From: Mansonella perstans
Taxonomy: Eukaryota > Nematoda > Chromadorea > Rhabditida > Onchocercidae
Length of the DNA: 64,000 nt
Direction: 5' to 3'
NCBI GenBank assembly: GCA_037074765.1
Contig: JBAMDO010000024.1
Location: 1-64,000, forward strand
Below, in pieces: positions 26,225-38,300 of the stretch. The position numbers were made by a program, and so were the translations under genes. The notes beneath the pieces were generated by a model. It was not told where the DNA came from, made no database searches, and was given only the letters and a program-made list of their open reading frames with translations. Numbering within the stretch: the first letter of the stretch is position 1; each line of letters opens with the position of its first letter.

Positions 26225-26531
26225 TACATCAAATAAATCAATAAGAGCGACTGGGAATTAATTAAAATTTGTCTAATGAAATTATCCTGTTAGTAATATA
26301 TATTTAAGGCATAAGCTAACAATGGAAATGAATGTCATACAAAGAGAGACTTTGTATGACTGAATAAATCAATAAGAGTAACAGGAAATTAATTAAATCT
26401 TTTCTAATGAAATTAATACAATTAGGGAATTATAATGAAATGACCCGACAAGTAATTTACATACTACGATGATCAGGAAGGCATAAGCTAACAATAGAAA
26501 TGAATGTCACACAAAGAAAGACTTTGTATAA
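26225..26531. repeat. Tandem duplication ending in a hairpin
   Basis: Two copies of about 140-170 bp (26225-26361, 26362-26531) share AATAAATCAATAAGAG, GGAAATTAATTAAA, TCTAATGAAATTA, GGCATAAGCTAACAAT and GAAATGAATGTCA. Copy 1 ends in the stem-loop CATACAAAG/AGAGA/CTTTGTATG; copy 2 keeps a slightly damaged form. Confidence 0.75.
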
Positions 26532-26639
26532 CCTATATGCATATTATTGTGATTGTAGATAAGCAAAAGCATTTTTCATTATGAACACAAAAAAAAACCC
26601 GAGAGATGAGAAGGAATGTGATGGAAGGATAAGCTTAAT

Positions 26640-26774
26640 ATGGCTATCGCGGAGAAGATTACCCCAGAGATTACCCCAGGAGAAAGAGCTCCACCTTTAT
26701 TTCTTAAATATCTTAGAATAATCCCAGAGGACATGCTTCATGTGCTTCATTTCTTCTTACCCGTCATGAACTAA
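26640..26774 (+). CDS. Isolated 44-codon open frame (uncertain)
   Basis: ATG to TAA encoding MAIAEKITPEITPGERAPPL followed by a hydrophobic, proline-containing tail. Local GC content is clearly above the surroundings and the codons look non-random, with an internal GAGATTACCCCAG duplication. No family recognised, no flanking exons found. It could be a small gene, a decayed exon or inserted DNA. Confidence 0.25.
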   Translation: MAIAEKITPEITPGERAPPLFLKYLRIIPEDMLHVLHFFLPVMN

Positions 26775-27089
26775 TAATTATTATTGTTGTATTAGTATTT
26801 ATGAAACGTGAAGAAATATTTATTCTTCAATAAATGAATGAATCAGAATTCAAATTCAGACTTTTCATTATTCAAATTTTAATTTCTCCTTAAATTTTTA
26901 ATGTAGAAAAAAAAATTTTTTTATGACAAGTGTAAATCTCAGAAAAAAATCAAATGTCAACGAGTAACACAATTATCAGTTTTCATTCTTAATGAAAATT
27001 GATAATAAGATGAAAATTAAATGAAGGAAATTTCATTTTTAAATTTTGTACGATAGAAATTGCATGTTAAATTCTCTCCACTTTTTTTC

Positions 27090-27405
27090 CAATAGGTTTT
27101 TTTCTTAATTAATTCCATCTAATTAATTAAAGCTTAAAGTATTTCTGATTAAGTTTTTTTACATTTTTATAAAATATAGACCTTTAAAGGTAAAAAACCT
27201 TTTTTTTGATATGAATTATGTGTGTACTTTGTACATATAAAATTTTAAAATTAAATTCTAACTTATTTTCCATTATTTTTTTCTCGGTAGATTTTACCTT
27301 AATTGATTCCATCTAATTAATTAATTGAAGCTTAGAATATGTCCAATTAAATTTTTTTACAATTTTATAAAATATAAACCTTTGAAGGTAGAAAACCATC
27401 GTTTA
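27090..27405. repeat. Tandem duplication of about 190 bp
   Basis: The blocks TTAATTNATTCCATCTAATT, TTTTTTTACA, TTTTATAAAATATA and ACCTTTRAAGGTARAAAACC occur in the same order at about 27107-27205 and 27298-27400. The ACCTTTAAAGGT block is itself a palindrome. Confidence 0.7.
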
Positions 27406-27944
27406 ATTGAAACCTTTTCAATGAATCAGTTGCTTGTATCAGTTTCACACCATCATTACTGCTATTATCATTACTGCTACGACAACTACAACGATCAGTA
27501 CGATCGCATCCATACATATTATTCCTCCTCAGTTTATGGAATAAAATTTGTTGTAGAAACTAAAAATTTAATTAATTAATGGCTTAAAAAAGTATGCATG
27601 AAAATTAATTACCATTCACATACGTTACTTCTAATCACATTGTCAGTACGTTACTTTAATCACATTATCAGTACATTATACTTCTAATGTAATGTTAAAA
27701 GTCTGCAGTGAGTCTACATCATCATTAATATCGTTCTTACTTGAATAAGAAATTTTACTGATAAAAATTGAAATTAAAAATCGATGTTGAAAAATTGCGA
27801 AATTTTGAACTTGTTGGCAAGATTGATGTTCAGAGAGAGAAAGACAGAGCAGTCTATGACAGTTAATTAAGATGTCCTAAATGTGATAATGAAATGCTGC
27901 TAAGTGATGAGATGATTATTTGTTTGGCATATGGCATACATTAA

Positions 27945-28512
27945 AATTGTTCAGCGGATAATATCAAAGAGAGCAATTTTTAAAGTAGAATTTAAATTTT
28001 AAATTTTACATATTAAAATTGGTTACGCCGATAATGTAATGTATTTTGTCCTATTTTACAAAATTGATAATACAACGATAATAATAATAATAACAAATAA
28101 TTTCATGAACAAAAATAACTGGTAGTAAAAGTCAATAAGTATTATTTAAAAGGACTGATAATAATTTTTAGGAATAACAATGACATTACAGGATTATCAG
28201 TCACTGAGATTGAATGATTGATTAGTTCTGGGACAAATTAATTTAGAGAGTTAAATTTATTAATTTAATGTTTTAATGGAAACTTTAATTAAGCGATGAA
28301 AAAAAAAAGAAATGAAATGAGGCCTTCCACAGGATAATGAGATTCCTGCAAACATTTTTCATCAATCCGTCTAGCAATACGAATGTTATGAAAGAATGCT
28401 AGAGGATTGTAAAAATGAAGCTTATAAAAAGTTTTAAGCGGATAACATCAAAGAATGTAAAACTTGAGTTTTAAATTTTGCATATTAAAATTGATTATGC
28501 TGATAATATAAT
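27945..28512. repeat. Direct repeat of about 85 bp, 480 bp apart
   Basis: AAGCGGATAAYATCAAAGA followed by TTAAATTTTRCATATTAAAA and GATAATRTAAT is found at about 27950-28045 and 28437-28512. Confidence 0.6.
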
Positions 28513-28779
28513 AACATATTCAAATTTTTGAAAAATAATCGTTCATTACACTGATATATGATATATAATCAAATTTGTGAATAAATAAAAACTAAAGAAC
28601 TTAATTATGATACATTTAGTAGTACTTGTTCCCATCGTTCGCTTACTTAATATGTTTATTATGCATCAATCATAAAACAACAATTTAATGGTAAATATAA
28701 TAATAATTAACTCTAACATCCTTCCCTTATCAGGCTACAGATATCAATAAAATCATTGTTTGTTTTTAAATTAGACTCT

Positions 28780-28822
28780 TTCCCTCTCTCTACTTCTCTC
28801 TCTCCCTCTCTCTCTCTCTGTT
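28780..28822. repeat. (CT)n microsatellite
   Basis: CTCTCTCTCC-type tract. Confidence 0.85.
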
Positions 28823-29099
28823 TATCACTGTAGATATGCTAAATCAAATCTGTAAGATAAACAAAATTTAAAATCTAATTTGCTGAGTGACTGATGCTCA
28901 ATTAAAGAGGCAAACAAATTTAACGCACTTTGGTTTTGATGAAATTTAAAATTTTCTATTTAAATTAAAAATTAAAAAGTTAGTAAAAATTTTAAATCAA
29001 ATCTAAAAAAATTTTAGAAAATAAAAAAAATATTTAGGATTAACCAAAATTATCTTTTCTATGGATTTTTTTTTAATGCACAATTGCTTGCTGTCATTA

Positions 29100-29490
29100 A
29101 AAAAAAAGTGATAGATTGTGGTCAAAATTTAAATGACCGGTCGTAATGTAAGAATTCGTCTATTGCTATTGAGCAGAACTAAACTTTTCCAACTAATTAT
29201 TGACTCTTCCAATTGATTATTGACATTTCCGACTAACTATTGACACTTGCAACTAACTGTTGACCAAAGATTAAATTAACAGCCAAAGTTTGCTAGTAAG
29301 GATAACAAAGCATCAAATATGGTCAGAAAAAAAAAGAGTGATGGATTGTGGTCAATGTCTATTACTGTTGACCAGAACTAAACTGTTCCAACTAATTATT
29401 GACTATTGACATTTCCAACTAACTATTGACCAAAGATTAAATTAATAGTTAAAGTTTGCTAGTAAAAATAACAGAGCACCAAATAAAAAA
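29100..29490. repeat. Tandem segmental duplication of about 210 bp with internal short repeats
   Basis: GTGATRGATTGTGGTCAA, the AGAACTAAACTKTTCCAACT block, several AACTATTGACA units and AAAGTTTGCTAGTAA occur in the same order in 29107-29320 and 29335-29490. It lies directly beside the uvrA relic. Confidence 0.8.
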
Positions 29491-29789
29491 CCATTTAAAT
29501 TTAGATACTATAATGATATCGTTGATTTATTAGCCTGATAAGATAATATACACTGATGCAAATAGCACAAAGAATGACCATATCTGACAATATATACTCT
29601 TCGGCGATAATTTCACAAGTATTCAATTATAATCGTCCATTTAATCGTGCATAATTTAAAATTCTATTTTAAACCACTTAAAAATTCTAACATTTCACAC
29701 AATCAAACAGGCCATTTTTTTTTTAAGCTTAATGCTAAAATAAATGCACAGCTATGCGTAATGCTAAACCAGCCTTGTATTATGAAATT

Positions 29790-30360
29790 AAAATATTGGA
29801 GAATAATTGATCTGTTAGGAAAAATTTTTTACCAAGTTCACTGTATGAACGACATGCGCCATAAGGACTGTTAAAAGCAAATAATGATCTTGGTTCTATT
29901 TTTCATCAAGAGTAAAGAGTAAAGCCGGACTCAGGACATGCAAAATTCTCTGTACTCGGAATCGCGATCATCAGGCAAGTTCACTACTTCTGTCCTGATC
30001 ATTACGTTTAGTGTCATGAATTCATTAAGTCATTGAGTCTTAATGCTGATTCTATGCTATCATTTAGCAATCAATTTTATATATCGTCTGATATTAACAT
30101 GATATTTTTTGTGATTACAGTATACAAAAATTATTTTTTTATTCCTTTTTCGTATACTGTAAGTACAAAGATGTCGTACTTTTTGTTTTCATCAAGTTTA
30201 GGTAAATCATCTATATTATGTATTTTGTCATCTACTTTTAGTCTTACGTATCCTTCCTTTTTAATTTCCAATATTTCTTTGAGTATTCTCTCTTTCGTGT
30301 CACAGGGCACGATGGCAGCAACTATATATAATTTAGTTCTAAAGGTAACTCCATAATAGT
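29790..30360 (-). pseudogene. uvrA: Decayed fragment of bacterial uvrA (excinuclease ABC subunit A), Wolbachia-type transfer
   Basis: On the minus strand, several short open stretches in shifting frames line up in order with one part of bacterial UvrA: IMELP then TKLYIVAAIVP (~30355-30300); ERILKEILEIKKEGYVRLKV and IHNIDDLPKLDENKKYDI (~30290-30165); DSIESALRLNDL (~30060); EVVNLPDD (~29980); ENFACPESGFTL (~29940); and IEPRSLFAFNSPYGAC (~29900-29850), ending near 29800. Intact UvrA has the same order: TKLxxLAPIVxGxKGE, VDGxIxxLDDxPKLDKNKKH, RLADSIETAL, FACPxxGFSL, EPRLFSFNxPxGAC. Stop codons and at least four frameshifts break it, so it is dead. It covers roughly 150-200 residues of a protein of over 900. 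Wolbachia as donor is inferred from the low GC and the nematode host. Confidence 0.85.
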
Positions 30361-30669
30361 AACTAAATTATCCCTAATCAATTTCAAACTTAACTCTAAA
30401 ATAAAATAACGATTCCATTTCAACTGTATTTAATTTACTAAATAAGACATCAATTAAACAAAATTAGGGTAAAACAAAGCTGAATTATGAAAATATGAAA
30501 AGCTTTTATTGGACATTAATTCTGTCATTACTAAATAATTGAATTTGTAGAGAAAAAGGTTAAAAGGTTAAAAAAACAATGAAGTTGTTTCACTAATTGA
30601 ACTGATTAATTTACTACAATTAAAAAAGTTTATCAAATGACAGTAAAAAAAAAACCAATTTTATATTTT

Positions 30670-30835
30670 GCATAATTTACGCTTCTCTTAATTTATCCAT
30701 TGATTACCATTTTAAATTATCCACCTATTAATTAATTTATGCCTCTCCTAATTTGTCTATTAATTACACTTTAAACTGACGTCTGCTAATTAATTTATGG
30801 CTCTATTGATTTGCCCATATCCGTCTATTATGTTG
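30670..30835. repeat. Degenerate tandem repeat of about 65 bp, three copies
   Basis: TTTATGCCTCTCCTAATTTG and TCYATTRATTACMNTTTAAA blocks alternate three times. Confidence 0.6.
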
Positions 30836-31274
30836 TGAATAGATAAATATGAATATAGAACATTGCGGGAAGTATTAACATCCTTTTCTGCGCGGTAAAA
30901 TTACATTTAGATGAACAAGTTTTTTTGATTTATTTGCTAAAAAAAAGAACAAATACATTGGAAATGTATTAATTAATAAATGGAATCAATAAAAGTATTA
31001 GTTGCTACAATAATTGTTCATTAATTGAATAATTTATTCATTCATAATATCACTATTTTATTAAGGGGGAATTTCTGGATGAAAAATATTAAAATCATTA
31101 AAAAATATGCTACTAATTTTATGAATTAAATATATTCTATTTTAAGCGATAAAGAGAGAAAACAAAATAGAAAGAGAAAGAGTGGGAGAGAGAAAGAGAG
31201 GGAGGCAAAAAAAAAGGTAGAATAGAAGACAAAAAAATTGAATTGAAAAACTTTTAATGTTACATTAAAAGTAT

Positions 31275-31445
31275 AGAAAACTATTTATTTTGTATACAGT
31301 ACTATAAGTGTACACAATTAGTTTTCCGCATACAGTACTATTTGTATACGGTACTACAAATGCACAGTATTATTTTTTGTTTACAGTAATATTTTTTCAT
31401 ACAGTAATATCTGTTTGTATACGGTATTATTTTTTTTGCATATAA
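31275..31445. repeat. GTATACAGTACTAT-type repeat
   Basis: About seven units of 20-28 bp built on TTTGTATACAGTACTATT. The GTATAC core is palindromic. Confidence 0.65.
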
Positions 31446-32168
31446 CTATTAAAAATATGCAGTATTATTTTACATCAATTTATTTTTTAAAGATCAAAAA
31501 GAAGCTTGTGGAAAGAAATGATAAGAATAAACTAACAACAGCTACTGTCTGTGAATGGATGAATGGCAGAATGAATACTTTAACAACGATTAAACTTGAT
31601 CTGTTGACATCTATCTTGTGAATGAGAAGTTCGAATTTTATATCTTAAAGGAATGTAAGATTATTTCCACTCTCACAAATGCAATTAAATATATATATAT
31701 ATATAATATGTCTATTGCATCCCCTAAAAGAAAAGCAATTTCATTTCATCATAAATTCAACAAACACAGAACCACTAAAATTACTTCTATCGATTTGTTC
31801 AAAATTTCGATAAATGGAAAAATTCATCTTCTCTATAGACAAATAAATTTGTTACAATAATATTAAAGTTTTAATTTAAAAAAAATAAAATAATTTAAAC
31901 AATAAAATCTTTGCTTTTTTTTTTTCATATTTACTTTTTTTGAGAAATTTGGAATAATTTAAAAAATTAGTTTGAAAACTGAAATTTAAAATAATTTTAA
32001 GTGAAATTTTAAAAAAAATCGACTTTCCTTTTCATTGTCCAATAAATTTTTTTTTTAAGACATATAAATCAAAGAAATTTTCTTTTTCATATTATTTCTT
32101 CAAATTGAACAGAAAAAAAAGACAAAAAAATAAAATCGTTAAAAGAATTTTAAAAAAACAAAAAAAAT

Positions 32169-32344
32169 TGAATGAATAAATGAATGAATGAATGAATGAA
32201 TGAATGAATGAATGAATGAATGAATGAATGAATGAATGAATGAATGAATGAATGATGAGTGAATGAATAAATGAATGATGAATGAATGAATGAATGATGA
32301 ATGAATGATGAATGAATGAATGAATGAATGAATAAATGAATGAA
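32169..32344. repeat. (ATGA)n microsatellite
   Basis: The same tetranucleotide family as at position 1, with ATGATGA interruptions. Long Ser/Phe/Ile/His open frames over it are artefacts. Confidence 0.95.
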
Positions 32345-32744
32345 AAATTTTCATTGATATAAAATGAATTGAAAAAAAAAAACAAAATTGAAATGAAAGA
32401 GAAGAAAATCAATAGAAATCTTTTTTCCTTTTTTCTGTTAGTTACGATCATGCAATTGCATTTTAAAGACATTTCACATTGCCATGTATACAAAACATTC
32501 GTATGTCGCATAATGTGGAAATGTAAATTAAAAAAAGAATAGGATCCAAATTGTGAATATGAATTGATTAATTTAATTAAATTATAAATGATATCATTTA
32601 AACCATAAAATAAATGCAATATGAAGAGAAAACGAATTAATCATCATCATCATCATCATCATCATTCATTCATTCATCATTATCATCATCTCATTAACAA
32701 CATGAATAATACAAGATGCATATTAATAATGTACATTAAGTGGT

Positions 32745-33060
32745 ATCATTTAGTCATCGTTGTAGGCTTGGTTTCGAGACAAAGATTCGGGAAATTCCAG
32801 TCGAGTTTGATGCAAACTCGTTTATGACTAAGAAGGCCAGTGCGGGGTAATAATGTTTGCACAGGGGGAATGTGTGCTTTAGCGGGTGTTAGCTAATGCA
32901 CAAGTTTCTCTACAGATATCTTTTCCTTCTCAGTGTTGATTACACTGGTACTCTTGAAGAAGGCGACAGCAAGCAGCACTTAGAATTTTCTGACACCATA
33001 CAGACAGGTCTCCTGATTGGATGTTTGAATTGACAGACCATCACATCATTACTGATGATA
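32745..33060 (+). other. GC-elevated island with hairpin and short open frame
   Basis: About 315 bp with clearly higher GC than the region around it. It has a perfect stem-loop at 32802-32820 (CGAGTTT/GATGC/AAACTCG), and a TTTTCCTTCTCAG acceptor-like site at 32921-32933. An open frame to the TGA at 33031-33033 follows, starting VDYTGTLEEGDS, which faintly recalls FKBP prolyl isomerases. Could be a decayed exon, a noncoding RNA or old inserted DNA. Confidence 0.3.
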
Positions 33061-33354
33061 GTAAAAACGACATGGTTAATGTTATACTGTTTTGAAATAT
33101 GGAGAAAAAAAGATATATAGTATTTAGTAATGTGGTAAGAAAAATAGATTATCTTACTATTGCGCTTATCTGATTAATATTTTAAAAATGAAAGATAACC
33201 ATTGAAAATGACCAAATAAGACAATGAGACAAATAATAAACAGCTGTCCATTGTTCACCATTGATTTCATTTAGCAAAAAATGTAAATGAATGTAATATA
33301 GCATAGTGTATCGGTTAAAAGCAAACAAAAAAATAAAAGAAAAAAGTGAATGGA

Positions 33355-33605
33355 AGATAATACAAATGATACGGTTGATTCAGATGATATGAATGATACG
33401 GATGATACAAATGATACGGTTGATTCAGATGATATGAATGATACGGATGATAAAAATGATATGGTTGATTCAGATGAATACAAATGACATCTTATTCGTT
33501 GATTCGGATGACATCTTATACGGTTGATACGGATGATATAATACGGTTGATTAGATGATACGGTTGATTAGATGACACGGTTGATTTAGATGACACGGTT
33601 GATTA
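33355..33605. repeat. Minisatellite GATACGGTTGATTCAGATGA
   Basis: Ten or more units of 10-20 bp built from GATGATACGG, GTTGATTCA and AATGATA. The Ser/Val-rich minus-strand open frame over it is not a gene. Confidence 0.85.
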
Positions 33606-35358
33606 AAGGGAACATTGAACTATTCTTTCAAATTATTAACAAAAAATAAAAAAACTAGTTTTTATAAAAATACGGAAAATTAGAACGATTGATTATTTTG
33701 CTATTTATGTGATGCCTGATATTGATAAATTATAAATTTAATAGTGCATAAATACTGTAATCGATTGATGAATTCAAATTCTTCATTTTTTATCCCAGAA
33801 AAATTTTTGAAATTTTTATTAATGTAAAAATTGTTTTTTCCTTTTTTGTTAAATCAATTTTTTAACTGATTAATACATTAATTAGTAATAATTTCTGAAT
33901 GAACTAATATATGTATTTGTTCTGGCAAGTATTATTTTAATCGAATTTATTCATTTATTTTAATACAATCATTTTAATCCATTACTTAATATCACCAGTC
34001 ACTTTTTTCTTTTGAAAATAATTATTTCAGATGTTAATTAAATGAATTTTAGGGCAAATATGCGGTAGTATAAAAAGACAAAAGATAGAGAGGAGAGAAA
34101 GTAGAGAGGAAAGAGAGAGAGAGAGAGGCATTTAGAAATTTGGTATCTAGAAAAAGTAATTATATGTGTAATGACGAATGTTTATCGAAAATTTCAATAA
34201 AATTAACTGTCAAACAAATTAATTAATAATTCTAGAATGAATGATATTATAGAACAGATGAAGTCAATTGATAGAAAAAATCAGGAATTATATCAAATTC
34301 TAAGTATGAATTACTATTACATCATTTTAATGCCACAATTTTGCTAATCAATGTTCGATTTACCATCTTTCTCCATTTCTCCTTCTGTCTTTTTACCTTC
34401 CTTTTACCTCTAGGAAAAATTCGACTATTAGAACTTGTAATTATACTTTTACATCTTTTTAATCAATCTGAATTAATCTGTTCCTGTTTTCATGAGTGTT
34501 TAGTGTTCTCAGAGATTCAAGCAGAGCAAACGAGTAAATTAAGCAAATATCAGTTTTTCAATTGATTTTAAGCAATCATTCATTTCAAATAATTTTAATC
34601 ACTGTTAAAATTTAAATTAAAAATCCCCATTGGGAAATGCAATTTAGCACGGATTATTTACAATTAAATTTTTACACAGTCTTCAATGCTGTATTGAAAA
34701 TATTAGATTTCGAAAATTGAAGAATTTATTCTGACATATTTTCGCTTAGATTCATAAAATAAGCAAAAAAAATTAAATTACTTGAAATCAAAAAATTCTG
34801 CAACGAAAGAATCTCATCAAATTCATCTAATAGCCTAAAATTCAACGAATGGAAATAAAGCAATTTTGGAAGAGGAGCACAAAACAGACAGTGCATTGTG
34901 CTTAATAGCTAAACTATTTTATAGCTTACTATAAATCACTAGAAAAAATTTTTTTCCAGTTCCTATCATAGATGGAAAATGCTGAAAACCATATAAATGG
35001 ATGGAAAAAAGAAACCATCATCAGCGGCGCCTCTTACTCTTTTGCAAAGGATATGTTCGGTTTTTTGCATTCATTTATACCACTTTTCTTAGCTGCAATA
35101 TATCAATCGACCGATCGCACAAAAAAAAAAGGAAAAAAAAACAGACAGAATACTAAAGCGTTATCATTGAATAATAAATTAGAACCCGTTTTTTCTTTTT
35201 TTTTTTCTTTTTTTTCCAAAATGTTTGCATGAAATAGCAACAACAAATCAAGAAATTCAACAAGAGAAAATAGCTTAATGCAGAAAAAAAAACCAAATGA
35301 TACTAAAAGAAAAGTGTAATATAATGCGACATTATTTCAAGTTTTAATTTCCTGGAAT

Positions 35359-38300
35359 TTAACGAGCTCTTCTAGCAATAGCTCGATCAGAAATTCGTCT
35401 TTTAGCTTGTCGTGGTGGTCCAACTAACCGTGCTATTCGTAAGGTTCCCAATCGAACACCTTCGGATGCTGCTGCGGCATTTATGCTAGAATATAAAATT
35501 TCACTTGACTGGTTTCATTTTAACATATTTTAAAAATATTTAGCTAAAATTAAATATATATTTCGCTTTTTCAAAATTAACAATAAAACTTGCTTGCAAC
35601 CAAGTGCAACTGCGATTTTGGTTATCTTAGGTTCGGCAATTCCAAGCTCTTTAGCCCACGGAGTGATTGGTAAAGACATATTCTCATCTGCAAATATTAT
35701 AGATGAATTAGTGAATGCTGAAAAAGAAATAGAAGACAATTCAATGAAAATTTCATCGACTTGAAAAACGGGTGTTAATATTCGTTGCTTGAATGTTTGA
35801 TAATCGAAATTATGCAAGACACATTGAAAAAAATTCCAAACAATATTTGAAAAATATTCGCTTTTTTCTCTCAGTTATAAAACCAAACAATTCGCAAAAA
35901 TTCTGGAAGTAATTCACCAGCATATTCAGCAGCTAATGATCAATGATTAATGATAACAAGAAAAATCATTATTATATAGCTGAACTATAATGTTCTCCTT
36001 CGCCAAAAGGAGACATGGGTGTTGCGATAAATAATCAATAGTTTTAACAGTATGCGACAGAAGAGTTAACTTACAATCTAATATAATTGCCAAACATAAG
36101 ATATGCGCCAATAATCTATCTTTGGCCATCAAATTAACTGCTAATTTCCGTTTACTTCTATTTTCGCTAACGAATTCACCAGCTGTGAAACGAATCAAAA
36201 TTGAAACTTAAGTAAGGAAAAAAGTTGATCAAAGATGAAATTACAAGAATGAATTATAAAAAAATATCCTGAAATGAAAAAACTTCCATTCATTTCTTTC
36301 AATGAAGATTTTATAAACCAAACAAACAAACTTCTAAGATAAAAATGACCTTTTTTTTTGTAAAAAATATCTCAGTCTCACTCAAAATCTTTATCCAAAT
36401 TTTTTTTAACCTTAAAAATTCACCTTTCAAATCCATAACTTTCTCCTTTCTTTTACAAAAAGACGCTGCTCTATTTTCTTTTTTTTAAATGCCGCAGTTA
36501 AGTTACCCTTGCTTAAAAAAATATGAATTTACTTAACTTTTCATTTAAACAAAATAACTAAATTATTATTTTAGCAAAATTACAAGAACAGAACATACGG
36601 AGAAAAAGTTCACGAATTTTAGAAAGTACTGTCGTTGGATATTGCAACTGCAACCATTCTGTTTGCAGAAGAAAACGACGTTTTACCAAAATCTGCAAAA
36701 TAACTAAATTTCAAAATTCAAAAAGAATAAATAAGTAGAAAAAAAAAGGCATGTCAGGTATTCAAATCAAATAATATATGCAAGTAAAACATTTACCTTA
36801 TAACAGCGTATCATAGCATCCAACAATAATAAATAAGGAGTTCGTTCCGCATTTGTACTAATATTACCAATCAAATTACATACTTGAGGTGATATCCCTA
36901 AAACAAACACAGTATTATAGAATAATTTATTTTATCAGCTATAATTGACGCTCGTATCTTTTGTGGTAATTCATTAAAATATCCGACATCATAAAATTCA
37001 CTGTTTCCCCAGATAAAGTCATCAGAAATAATGTTATCAGAAATTCTATGCTTCGTTTTCTGTTAATTATGAGCGAAACGATATGATCTATGTTGTATTA
37101 CGCTAAAAGAACAAAAACAAGAATAGAAAACTGCGAAAATTTTTCAGTATTCATAAAGAAAAATGGAATTTTTTGTAACTTAAGATGAAACTTGAAGAGA
37201 CAGAAGTATTGAATGAAAGCATCGAAAAATTCAGATTCCATGAGTCAGTAAAATATATATGCAAAGAATGCGGAAGTCATATCAAATATATGCATATGTA
37301 AAAAAAATCCTCTAACCATTTTGAATTAAATTTTTCCTAGAGTCGTTTAAACTGTCAAACGCTTCAGATTTCAGTGTAATAATTTCCGCGTCAGACAAAA
37401 AGTTTGATAACAAATACACTTCTCGTGGTGACTTTACGTCCATATTTGCTTTCGGTAGCACCGAACTCTCAGGCTGTAAAGAAACTTAAAAATTAATTCA
37501 TTCACTAAAATTCGAAATGCAACACAGCTTGGAATTAATTTCGTTCAAAAGATTTAAAGCTACACACAAACACAAAAATTTCTTCTTTCACACTCCATAC
37601 TGATAAAATGAAATAAAAATTCAAATATCTTTTTCATGTTATGAAAAACTCCTACCTTTGTTAACATTGAAATTTCAGATTTCTCCACCGTCTCAATTTC
37701 CGCTTTAACATTCGCAGAAGCAAATGCAGAACTGAGCATAATTGACAATGTTTCCTTAAAAATTGATTAATTTCTTAAAATTTTCAAAATAAGATGTTCG
37801 TAGCTTTTGCAAAAAAAAAATGATCAGCAATTCTGAATGCATTATTTTGAAAATGCGTACATCTTTAATTTGTCGTCGATTGGCAGCATCCTGTATTTTA
37901 ACCCTTTTCACTGATCCAAAATTATCCGTTAATGCACGCCGCTTGTCAGCCCACGAATCTCTACTAATAGTGTTATCGATGGAATAATCGATTTTCCTTT
38001 TGTAACTGAAACTCTCTTACCATCATCTCAAACTTCAATTAAATTATTTCGAAGTAAAAAATAGCACATTTGAAATTTTCATGAACTGCAAAAAAAAAAA
38101 AACAAACAAACCTAGCATCTATTATTGTTTGAAAGTCAGATACGGGAACATTCTCGAAACAAATCAGTTTAGTCGGGAAGTAAGCTATCTTTCCCGTCCT
38201 TCTATTAACTACTGCAATCGCATAATCACAGCCTTCATCTTCCGAGCATTCTTCTCGTCCCAAACGAACAACTTTTTCTGATGCTGAACCCTGGAAATGT

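Larger units (their letters stand above)
17779..29789. other. Gene-poor region, upstream of ape-1
   Basis: No host gene recognised. It contains minisatellites, AAC/ACT-type simple repeats (about 20820-20860 and 21290-21730), a long inverted repeat, segmental tandem duplications and one isolated 44-codon open frame at 26640. The first 1-2 kb should hold the ape-1 promoter, but I see no clear element. Confidence 0.6.
30361..35358. other. Gene-poor region downstream of POLR1E
   Basis: No host gene recognised. It contains repeats, GA tracts (31140-31206, 34088-34130), the (ATGA)n array at 32170, and a GC-elevated island at 32745-33060. Confidence 0.55.

Noticed and set aside
30033..30356. Plus-strand open frame of 107 codons
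   Set aside because: It is the antisense of the uvrA relic; similarity lies on the minus strand.
31618..31860. Plus-strand 80-codon frame (SPKRKAISFHHKFN region)
   Set aside because: Considered as a transposase remnant, but no motif of any transposase family could be confirmed.
32092..32619. Long minus-strand Ser/Phe/Ile/His-rich frame
   Set aside because: Created by the (ATGA)n microsatellite; no stop arises in this repeat.
34972..35232. Plus-strand 86-codon frame downstream of POLR1E
   Set aside because: Tail is poly-Lys/Phe from homopolymers; no family similarity.
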